64,000 nt of DNA from Aurelia coerulea (Eukaryota > Cnidaria > Scyphozoa > Semaeostomeae > Ulmaridae), in the NCBI GenBank assembly GCA_039566865.1, contig CM076959.1:14615501-14679500 (forward strand). The letters run 5' to 3'. Position numbers and translations under genes: made by a program. The notes below the pieces were generated by a model. That model was not told the DNA's origin and made no database searches. It worked only from the letters and a program-made list of their open reading frames with translations. Below, one piece after another: positions 11,601 to 23,600 of this stretch. Numbering within the stretch: the stretch's first letter is position 1; every line of letters begins with the position of its first letter.

Positions 11601-14600
11601 CATGTCAAAACATGTCTTCACAACATACTTTGTCGTTAAATTTGAAGCATTGGCTGCACTTTTACCAAAGGTTTCGTACATATTCGTACCCAAAAATTCT
11701 TCATGCAATTTTCTTCTTTTCTGGTATTTTCGGGGAAATTGGCACATTTCTGCAACAATTGCCATATGATATGAAATGTGTTTTTGAAGTTGTGATATAC
11801 ATAAAACCGTGGATGAACCAAATGAAGATATACTTGCAGACAATCTAAATGCCCTTTTATGCTACTTTTATCAGCCTATTTTACTCATTTTGTTCGCGAG
11901 GCAGTGTTTTAAAATCGTAACATGCAATGGTGATACATAGGGTGCATCAAAACAAAGGGTTACTTCAAGACTGACACTCTCCGGAACAAAAGCTCTGAAC
12001 GGAAATAAGTTAAATAATGATGCTCTGAAAGCTCAATTTGTATGGTCTCATTTGATTTGTAAGTTTTGCAAAATATGTCTCTAGGGAATTCATAAGGAGA
12101 GAAATATAAAAAAAGGTCAATATGAAATGACTTCTCTTTTTGTGTTCGGATTCTGCAATCAGCAAAGAAGCTTTTATAGTAACGTCTATCAATTATTAAA
12201 TTATTTCGGACCAAAGCCAAGCAGTTGTTGGTTGAAACTTCTCAAGAATAAAAATTTTCGAGTAGCTTTAGCTGCACCATGTTTTTTTCGAAAGAATTTG
12301 TTGAAATAAAATATTTCCATTAGGTTTGCTTTATTCAGCGCTGCCTTATTTACTGCGTGCTTTCTAACTCCCCGGTAACTTACGAACACGATTTGCGGGA
12401 TGAAAGGACAACAATTTGATTTACATGAAACGATATATAATTGGACAAAGAAACGGCCCAAAATTTAATGAGGCCTAAACTGTATACAAACAGTTAAGGG
12501 GTACTATTGTAGAGATATAGTCAAAGGACATCAGAAAGTTTTAAAACGTAAATTCTCGATACTTTAACCAAGAATTAAATGGTCATAAACTCCATGTATA
12601 TTTGCTGACTGAAACGGTTACAGTATACGTTCAAAAATATATCTGTTCATTTCTTGTTAGTTTCCATATCTCCATTCATAATTTTGGATTTTAGAGCGCT
12701 GCTCACGAACAAAATGAGCACAATATGCTTATAAAAGTAGCATAAAAGGGCATGTAGATTGTCTGCAAGTATATCTTCATTTGGTTCATGCACGGTTTTA
12801 CGTATATCACAACTTCAGAAACACATTTCATATCATATGGCAATTGTTGCAGAAATTTGCCAATTTCCCCGAAAATACCAGAAAAGAAGAAAATTGCATG
12901 AAAATTTTTTGGGTACGAATATGTACGAAACCTTTGGTAAAAGTGCAGCCAATGCTTCAAATTTAACGACAAAGTATGTTGTGAAGACATGTTTTGACAT
13001 GTATTTCATGTTTTTAACTCAAATTTCAAAATATTAGCAATTTTCAGGCCTAAGCATTCACAAAAAGTACATCTCGACATTCGCAAAAGTTGAAAGGAAC
13101 GAAAATCGCGAAAATTTATCTTTTAGGTCAAAATATGGTCAAAGTGTTTCTCATTCAAGTAAAAAAAAGTTTGTAAAGATCCAATATGGCAAAGTGATTC
13201 TACAGACATTTGAAAATTTATTTTATTGCAGGCAATAGTGGATTTCATCCTGAAATTGACTAAATGTTGCATTTCATTTGTTTACGTTAACTTTGTGAAT
13301 TTTTAGCTCTACGACTATAACTCCGATTAGAATGAGGTTTTTTGTGTTAGACTAATCCATGTGTTATCTTTGGAGTAAAAATAGAGCCAAAGTCATTTTT
13401 CAAAATTTGTTTTTTGGTATTTCTGGACTGCTCTGGATCACTGTGCAGTAGTAATATGAGTCTCTGTTGACCGAAGCGCCATCTTGAAGTAAAAAAGCGC
13501 AGGGATACGAGGAACTCCTCGTTAAAAGTTTATGTCGAGCTAACATGAGCAATAATGCTGAACAACGGGACCCCAGCAGTGAGAGCAACAATGATAACAA
13601 CTGCTGCTTTCAATGCTCATTGTCTAGAATCCCCATCGCTTTAAAGACAGCACGCCCATGCTTTCATACCAGGGTCTCTGTTCATTATTTTGTTTATTTG
13701 AAGATCTGATCTAGGTATCGCACCGCCAATTCCAGATGTCAGAAGGAAATAAGTTGGAATCCCTAACAAAAGACCTGACCTCTGGATCATTATAAAGCCT
13801 TTATGCTCTTAGATCATACTTTGTTTCGAGAGTAAAGGGAGTCTGATCGTTATCATCTTCGTGAATTTCAGTGTACAGCGAAATTACTGAATTCTGCCGA
13901 ATTCTATTCTATCATATTGTCTTATTCATCCAATCAGTGCCACGACAGTGTGCCTTTAACCTAAGTTCACGAGAAGACTCTCGTAAATCAAATTGAAGTT
14001 TCAGGGAGATGATAGATTTCAAATTCTACACATTAGTTGCATTGCTTCTTATGTAAGATTGTGCAAAGAGAAGCAAAAGAAGACAAAGAAGAAACAAATG
14101 ACGAAATAGACAGACAATAATAACAAGGGCTGGAAAAACTATTGGGCTTTCTGGGACCATAGACGAGCCAGTGGAAATCAGCGACATTTCTTCTTCACAA
14201 CCTCTTGATATTTTGTCACTGATTGCCCCCGTTCTTTACTACGTGTACATGAAACAAGTACTTTTCTGACTATCGGTAAAGTAGAGTGAACACGCCAAAT
14301 TCTTTCGCAAAATGTTGATCTCATTAAAGTGATGAGGTTTGGTTTCATTTACAGTAAAAGGCATTCCAAGCAGTCATATTTTTTTGATATATCAGTGAAA
14401 AATTACAAAACTACAAAATAAGTTAACAATAGCGAAGTAAAGCTAATACAATTTTTAAAATTTTGCAAGAAACTTATGATTGATATAACACAAAGTGCAT
14501 TAACGATACGATTACAAGATAATACGAGACGCTTCACAAGACGATTTACACGACTATACCCCAAGAGGTGTGATCAAGCACATCTATCCTGCAGCCAACA

Positions 14601-17600
14601 AGCAACAAAAAACAAACAAACACCAACTATCAAAAACTAACAATCAAAAACATTATCAAAACTATCAAATCAAAACTGAAATAAGTGCATTTGTAACATA
14701 TTAGTCAATCAAGCCGTTTTGTTGCTTTAATAAATGATATTGTAGCCTCCATTTTTATTCTGTTAGAAATTACATTCAACACTGGAGGTCAAACAGAAGC
14801 AATGTACATAAGGATTTCGTATCATCATGTGAAATGTCTAAACTACCGGGTGCGCCAAAATAAACTATGCACGTTTGGCAGGCCACAATGAATCGTACAC
14901 TGGCCCGATTTTGAAGATTTATGACTTAATCGTTAGCAGGGAGCCCGAATTAGATACTGGGATATTTTGCAAATTTTTTCATTTTCAGCTTTTAGAGCTA
15001 GAAGCGAGTTTCCTAAAATCTTAGTTTTCTAAAACACTGAAAACGATCAAAAAGCATCGATCAAGTTTTCTAAAGAATTGACATAGGCTACATTAATTCC
15101 ATTAATCTATCCAAAGTGCTTATAATTAGAAAGAAGAAAGACTGCACATACTGATGGTATACAGTAAATCTACTCAAATCTTATCATTTTTTTGAGATTT
15201 TCAATTATAGTTGGGTTACACTTTTTCTGAAACACACTGTACAACTTCAAACCTTTTTTGTAATTATGGTGTTTACTTGCTTCCTGCAGCACTGCATCAT
15301 CTGGTCTTAATTCGATCGCAGCTGTAACTTTGGAAGACATCATCAAAAGAACTCATCCAGGTTTATCCGAACTTTGGTCAACGAGGATTTCCAAAATCAT
15401 TGGTGAGTGAGAAACATGGAAATCAGTCATTTTTGAAAGAACTAGAGTCTTCTTTTTGAGCATCAGTTTCAGTTTCATTTATTTTAAATTCCACTACATG
15501 CAATGTCATAATTAACTATACCAACAAATAACTAAACTACAAGGAAATAAGACAATATTAGAGAAAATTGATACCGTGGAAAATTAATGCAATATACAAA
15601 TACACACAGAGAAAGAAGATAAATTGTATGGAGGGATATTCCATGTCAAGTGGGACCAAGTCATGGACACACTTGTCATGGATATCCTTGAAACTTTTCT
15701 AGCAGCATCAACTTGATAAGAAAAATGCTCATCGAAAATTTGAGCTTCATAAGTTGACCTGGTCCAAAGTTACGGACAATTAAATTTTTGCCGTTTGCGG
15801 CCGCTCCGCTAACCTCTAAATTACCTAACTCTGGTTATACTTGTCCTACCAATGTGCAGTTTGTGTCATTTAAAAGCTCTCTGTGCAGAGATGCCATTTT
15901 TGCCATCAAAATAGGCCTTGTAATCAAGCTAACATGATAAAATCATATTCCAAGACTTTGACCTTTGACCCTGTCCGGTTGTCAATTGGGAAAACAAAAA
16001 AAATGTTTTAAGATGTTAGAAAAAGCTGTACTGCATCATTCCTGAAAGTTACGGAATGGGACATCCATGGGATTAGTCACAATCACCAATTATACACACC
16101 TAGGTCACTTTTGAAATTTTTTATGATAAGGATTGGTACTGGTGAAATGATCCTTTTTGATGTTTCTGTGTTCATCTTCACGCATACAGTAATACAAGTA
16201 TGAAACTGAAAAAACTATAAAATATATATGCCTATCTACAGCTTAAAAATTTATCCACATCAAATATTTATCCTTGCCAAGTCACTTAGGCCGAGATAGT
16301 TAAAATTTATCCTGTTCTCAGGTCAGTTGAGGTATGATCTTAAATGGGAGTAGCCTCAACTCTTATAACAGGAAATGTATCAATCCATGAAATTATGTTA
16401 AGCATCCACAGACACTCTAAGCATACTATTTTAATCTAAATATGCTTTGGACGGAAATGACAAAATCATCTGTGAAGAATCTTTCCATGGGTGTAAATGG
16501 CCAGCCCTCCTATATATCTCAGGAAATGACTTTTTTTATGAACACATGCTAGCCATTAGCAGGTAATATAAGTACAATATTTTGTTGCAAAAATATTAAA
16601 AACAGGAAATGATGAAATATAACACAAGAAAAACACATCATTAAATGTCCAAAGCATTATACGAAATCTTTATATAAAGAACAAGCATTAGTTCTTCAAT
16701 CAGTTCTTTTCTGAACAGTGTTGGTCCAAGTTCACTTGAAAATCGTTCTATTTGTGCTTCAAAATGTCTGCCAATAGAGATGGTATTGATATCAACAATC
16801 GACATAAGTATTGCTGTAATCCTTTTGATGATCATGATGTCAAATGGAAAGGAGATTTGATAAGGGTATCGGAAAGCCAAGCTAAAAGTCATCCTTCTAG
16901 GGTTCTTTTGGGACAAAAGATTTGCAGCAAATGTAGAAAGAGGCTAGCCAAATTGCCAGTTGAAACACAACAATCATCTTCTGGCTCATCTGCAGAGGAT
17001 GAAGAAGAAATTCAAGGGGAAATGATGGACCAATCAGAAATTTATATTGATGATAGCTTTGCATCTCCTGAATCAGAATTGGGAACAATCAATAGATCGA
17101 TCGCTTGAGCTCATTGGCGTTAGTCCATTCAAAGAGAAAAACGTGAAGAGAACAACGTCGTATGTTCCACGTAAGAAACGGAGGGTACAGGAAGCCATGT
17201 CATCAAAAATTGATGCAGCATTAGCACCACATACAAGCACTCCACAAGCAAGGGAGATTTCAGAAAAGGAAGATGCAGAAGAGATAGTCCAGTCCCTTGT
17301 TAAGAAGTATGAGCACACTGCCAACAGAAGTGAGAAGATATCAATTTTAACAATTTTTGCACCTTCATGGAGCCGTAGAAAAATTATGTCAAAGTTTGGC
17401 TGTTCAAATAGAATGGCAACACAAGCAAAGCATCTTGCTTTGGAAAAGGGCATTCTTTCTACCCCAAATCCAAAAATTGGCAGAGCTTTAGAAGATGATA
17501 CAACGGAGGCAGTTAGAGCGCTTTATCACCATGACGATATCAGTAGAATAATGCCAGGAAAGAAAGACTGTTTGAGCGTGGACGTTCGGGGAAATAAAGT

Positions 17601-20600
17601 TAAGCTGCAAAAACGACTCATTCTTGCTAACCTTAAGGAAGTCTATGCACAGTTTAAGCAAAAGTATCCAGACAAGAAAATAGGCTTTTCTAAATTTGCT
17701 ATGTTGCGTCCAAAAGAGTGTGTTCTTGCAGGGGCTAGTGGCACTCATCAAGTATGTGTTTGCACAATTTACAATAACGTGAAGCTTATGATGATGAATG
17801 CAAGAATGGCCACGATAACAAGCAGTGAGGAAGCTCCGTTGCTTCACTACAGCCATGCACCAGCTAAAATGATGTGCAACCCATCACTTCCTTCGTGCCA
17901 CTTGGGATCGTGCTCTTGTTGCCCTGGAAAGGAGCCATTACGTGAAATGCTGGAACGTTCCTTTGAGGAGGCTGGGGATCGATGAGATTGAATTTAAGCA
18001 GTGGACCACAACTGATCGATCAAATATGGAGACAATGGTTCAGACAACGGAGGATTTCCTTGATAACTTCGTTGAAAAATTAGATGCCCTTAAGCGACAC
18101 GACTTTATTGCAAAGCAGCAGGCAATTTATTTGAATGAAAGGAAAGATAATTTAAAGGCGGGAGAATTCCTTGTAATTGGAGACTTTTCGGAGAACTTTA
18201 TTTTCGTTTGCCAAGATGCTGCCCAATCCTTCCATTGGAACAACAGTAGCGCCACCCTCCATCCATTTGTATATTACTACAAACAAGATAACAAAGTTCT
18301 CCATGGAAATCTTGTCATCATTTCAGATTGTGGTACACATGATACTGTTGCAGTTCACTACTTTATAAGGCGTCTTGTGAATCACTTGAAAGAAAATTAC
18401 CCTGTCCTGCAATCCATAGTTTACTTTTCAGATGGCTGTGCAGGGCAGTACAAAAACTTAAAGAACTTCCTTGATCTCTGCTGTCAGGAGAAAGACTTTG
18501 GCATCCCAGCAGAATGGCATTTTTTTGCCACAATTCATGGCAAAGGACCATCAGATGGAATAGGAGGAACGGTAAAGAGAGAGGCAACAAGGGCAAGCCT
18601 TCAAAGGCCATTCAACGATCAGATTTTAACTCCATTAAAGTTATTCAACTTTGTAAAAAGTAGTTTGCCTGGCATTGAGGCTCAGTTTATGACCGTAGCA
18701 GAATGGAAAGAAGAACAACAGTTTCTCTCTGAGAGATTTGCTATTGCCAAAACTGTTGCTGGCACTCAAAGGCTGCATTCCTTTGTGCCAGTCTCAGAAA
18801 CAAAATTGCAAGTCAGAGAATACAGCAACAGCACTTCCAGCACGGTTGTTTCTGTAATAAAGAATTCAATCAAGGAATTGGAACTTGAGGCAATTCAAGG
18901 TTACATTGCTGTTGAGTACAATGAAAAATGGTGGGTTGCCTATGTTGATGAGCTACGTCCAGGGACCCATGAAGTTTCGGTCAATTTTCTTCATCCACAT
19001 GGCCCTAGTCCATCATATTTATTTCCAGAGCCCCAAGACACTCTTGTGGTCGACATCAGTGATGTGTTGATACCGATAAGCCCTTCAACAGCTACCGGGC
19101 GAGCATACACATTACAGAGGAATGACACAAATAGAGCAATCGCTGCACTGAAAAAGAGACTGGAAAAAACTGTATAACTGAACCAGGAATAACATACATA
19201 CTTTTAATAGCTAGAAATGATCTATTTAATTTAGTGTAATTACTTTGAGCTTTTATGCAAATAGATGCACATAGAAACCTCAAAACGGTTCATTTCACCA
19301 GTACAAATCCTTATCATCAAAATGTTGAAAGTGACCTAGGTGTGTATAATTGGTGATTGTGACTAATCCCATGGATGTCCCATTCTGTAACTTTCAGGAA
19401 TGATGCAGTACAGCTTTTTCTAACATCTTAAAACATTTTTTTTGTTTTCCCAATTGACAACCGGACAGGGTCAAAGGTCAAAGTCTTGGAATATGATTTT
19501 ATCATGTTAGCTTGATTACAAGGCCTATTTTGATGGCAAAAATGGCATCTCTGCACAGAGAGCTTTTAAATGACAAAAACTGCATGTTGGTAGGACAAGT
19601 ATAACCAGAGTTAGGTAATTTAGAGGTTAGCGGAGCGGCCGCAAACGGCAAAACTTCGATTGGCCGTAATTAATAGGTCATGAGACTTTTTTGAAAAATT
19701 TTTTTTTTCATACAAATAGCATTCATAGATGAAGCAATGTGTAGACTTTGAAAGAAATCTACGACATTCAAATCCAAAATTGCATTTTTTTGGTCCCACT
19801 TGACATGGAATGTCCCTGAAGAGGGAATTACTTAAAGCAGGAGCTTTCTCAATAGATAGACTAATCGAGGAGAGAGCCCCCCCCCCTCCACTCCTTAACA
19901 GTGGGCTAACACAAAAACCCCTAATCCCTAACCCTAAGAATGGGCTAACAGTGACAGGCCAAAATATATTTCTTGAATGCAAGACTTACATGGTTAACGT
20001 GTACAGCTCCTTTGAAATGGCATGATGTACTTAATTTCAGCATGCACCTTTGGTATGATTATCATTGGAGGAGCCTTCTTGGTTTCATTCGTTGGCACAA
20101 TGGTTCTGCAGGTGAGATTACTGCATGCATCATACACCCTTCAGCCTTCATGATAGTACGGGGTGTCCCAAAAAACTGCTTCTGTTCAAAAACAGCGACA
20201 ACTTGGTTGTGAAACCAGTCACAAAATTTCCTTTAAATCTTTTTTTCGATGATTCAAATTCATTTAAGATGTTATTACTGTATTATCATTGGTGGAATTT
20301 CACAACAATCCTGCTGCCATTCAAAATTAACTCAAAGTTTGTTCCAAAATAGATGCCAGGTCAGACATTCGGAAAATGTCAATGGATATCGAGATATGTA
20401 TGAGTAATAGTGATGATGGTCAAAAGCCTTACCTGGTTACTATTTTGGAACAGACTTTACAACAAATATAAAAGAAACAAGTAACAAGACTATAAAAGAA
20501 AAATTACGTAATGAAAAAGAAGGAAATTGTTTGCGAGAGGAAACAATTGCAGCGATTCATCGAAAACTAAAACATTTAGGCTCATCATCATGTTTCTGGT

Positions 20601-23600
20601 CTTGCTGGGAACGCTGAAAAGCAGCTATTAATTGTTTACTAAATTGGATCGGACCCTAGGATCAAATATGTTGTAAATGGAAAAACGTGGACTGATGCTT
20701 AAGATCCTGCAAGTATAGCCACAGCACAGCCTATTTTTAAAATGGTTTTGAGGTAAATAGATTAATTCACGATTGCTTCACAATTACACTATTCCCTCAG
20801 CTCAGCATTCCTGTTCTGAATTTTTTTCTCCTATTTCCCTGAGTAGTATATTATTAAATGTAACAATATCTTCTTTTTACCATGTGTCTATTTTCTCGAC
20901 AGCTTGCATATAGTATCTTCGGTATCATTGGTGGACCATGTCTTGGTATATTTGCACTTGGCATGATGGTGCCTTCAGCCACATGGAAAGTGAGTAATTG
21001 CTTATAGCACCGATTTCTGTTTTATACCCCATTCACACTTGCCAGTTAAAGCGGCTTAAACTAAACCTAGTAATTTTCCTTTCTCAGCCTAAATCTGTTG
21101 ATTTTATTATTTTATATATTGTAAATAGATATAATTTTTAATCAATTTCATTTTAGTAATTAATATTGTAAAGTCTGACACGGCCCCCTGCAAAGCAGTC
21201 CTCTGGATTGATGGGCTTCGGTTAGCCTCACTAAATTAGCTTTAAATAGCTAGAAACCCTATCAGCCCACTTAAAATAAATTACTACTACTACTACTACT
21301 ACATAAGGACCCTCAACTTACGCTCATCTATTTGAAGTGAATTAATGTTGTTGTTGTCGCTCCAGTTGAGGGCCTTATGGACTAACTCTTCTCAAAACGG
21401 CAAAAAAATTCTCGCCAGGAACAAATTTGTTCCTGGACCAATCAGGATGCAAGACTTGAAAAAACTTGATGGGATTGGCTGATTCTTCTTCAATTTAAAC
21501 TTCCCGCCAAAGGCAAACAAACGAATTCGAACAACGCGTTCGACTGAACTGCTCCAACGATCAAAATCTCAAAGTAGCGAACGAATTTACGAGATCTTTT
21601 GCGTCCCCAAACAAGCAAAATATCACTTATGGGTAGGATTTTTTTGCTTTAATAGCTTGAAGAAACATTCATCTAAGTACTGATAGCTTGTTTTGCAGTG
21701 TAGCACTTCAGGAAAACCACTTTTTGCGGCGATTTAGGGTCGGTGGTTTCAAGGAAAAATAGCAGGTGATTTAGGCCATTTCCGTTTCTGGAAGCGTAAG
21801 TCCATGAGTCGTAGTTATAGCGTCCATCAGCCTATCAATAGCGATAACCTACGAACATATAATCAGTCTAGGCTTTGGTATCAACTGATGAAAAATGAAT
21901 AAAAAAGAAATGAAAAAAAGCACAGTGAATCAATGGACTCCAGGTCATGCATAAATCTGGATCCTAGCCACTCCCATCGACTGCAACGAGCTATTATTAT
22001 ATGGCGTTCGAAAATACGGCTCCGCGAACCTGCAATGCAGCAATTTGATTAGGTTGCATGCAGGCTAAATTTTATTGGTTCTTGATCGGGGGCTTGATCG
22101 GTCCTCAAAAGCCGTATTTTTCAAAGCCGTATTGGACCGGGCGTTGCCCCTTAATCGACAACAAGGGAGGAGCTTCTTGTGTAGGTTTAGGCTGCAAGAA
22201 TTATCAGTCAAAGTTTAGCTTATTCCTCGAAGACTTCTTTGCTTTGAAGACGAACTTGCAATCATACACGAAGAAAATGTCAATGTAGTTAACGTCGAAA
22301 CGACCAACTACGGTGATACGCAGGATCAAAAACACGATAGAAAAGTACAATAATGTAAACAATGCTCTCAAAAGGTTCTGCCATATAACAGAGCCTTTAT
22401 TAAATGATTACTAAATCCATGCTGGAAAATATTTGGACCTTAGTTCCTTGCACGGACCTCACTGCTTTCGGTCTGTACATCAAACTGCAGTCCAAATAGT
22501 TTCCAGCATTGACCTCGTGATCGTTTAACAGGGCGCAAAAAATGTTTTCTTCCGGTAGCAAGGTAGGACCTTAGTTTCTTCATACATACTTCCTTCTTCT
22601 TTCCATATATACTGCCCATATATAAAACGGGCCTTAGATTACCATTACTAAGAACATCAACTGGTCAGAAATCGTTTGCTTACAGAGGGGCAATTCTTTT
22701 TTTTGTCAACGATTTATTGTAAATAGGAGTCTATTATATATTTATTTATTTATTGTCTAATTTTTAATATTACTTTAGCATGGCTCCCTGTAAAGCAGTA
22801 TGTAAATATTGAGTGGATTACCATGCATAAAAAAGTTAAAATGAAAAAATGAAATGAATGAAAGATTCTATCTCATCTCCTTACTCTCCTAGTTTCTTTC
22901 CCTTCCCTTTCCATCCCTTCCTCCATCTCTTTCTCCTCTTTTCGCTTGCTTTCCGTTTCTTTTTCCTTTTCCCTTCTTCCTTCCTAGGAAATTTCAGCAT
23001 TTCAGCTACCTTCCTTGTAGCGCCGCTACCACGCTACTTCGTTTTTTTAGCCATGTCGTTTAATAACCGCATAATATGAACCAGCCTTTGCGATTGTAAA
23101 TTTGACATTTGTGTTATGTATTTGTTTAGGGTGCATACTGTGGTGCATTCGTTGGTGTTGCCACAACACTTTGGTTGGCTATTGGAGCACAAGTATACCC
23201 ACCTCATAAGTTCAAGGCACCCATATCCGTTGAGCAATGTCCGAGTTATCTCGCGTTTAAGAATATGAACCTTACATACCCAACAAGCCATACATTGCCA
23301 ACGAAGTACCCTACTAACTTCAGTGGAATATATTATGATACAATGAAAAGTCATGGGTAAGTAACGAATTTCTGCTGTCTCAAATTTCATGATCTCTAAA
23401 AATGTTCCTTTTAAGTTATGAGTAGTAGGATAGGTTGCAAGTCTTTAAAAAGGCTGGTGTAAAATTGAGTGACCCATTTCTTTGAACTGAATGACTTCAA
23501 AGAAACTTTAGCTAATTCTCTATAATTCTACCGTTGGACTTTTCCAAAATCTTCCATATTGTCAGAATTAGAGTGCTTTTCTTCTTTTTGAAGAATTCAA

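Larger units (their letters stand above)
15633..19816 (+). mobile_element. 4.2-kb DNA transposon with a near-intact transposase (Sola-like?)
   Basis: The ends are GGGATATTCCATGTCAAGTG on the left and its near-inverse on the right. The flanks TGGA (15629-15632) and TGAA (19817-19820) suggest a 4-bp target duplication with one mismatch. Terminal inverted repeats reach about 500 bp (to about 16153 and from about 19287), conserved at both their outer and inner parts but divergent between about 15665 and 15775. A transposase with zinc-finger N-terminus and DDE-like core fills the middle. Long inverted repeats with 4-bp duplications fit the Sola superfamily, but that placement is inference from memory of the group. 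It is inserted in SLC5 intron 6 in the same orientation as the gene. Confidence 0.85.

Noticed and set aside
11612..11848. Open frame repeated almost identically at 12703-12990, looking like a duplicated gene
   Set aside because: Both lie in the inverted arms of the foldback element and all frames of the arm are open to similar lengths; no domain is visible.
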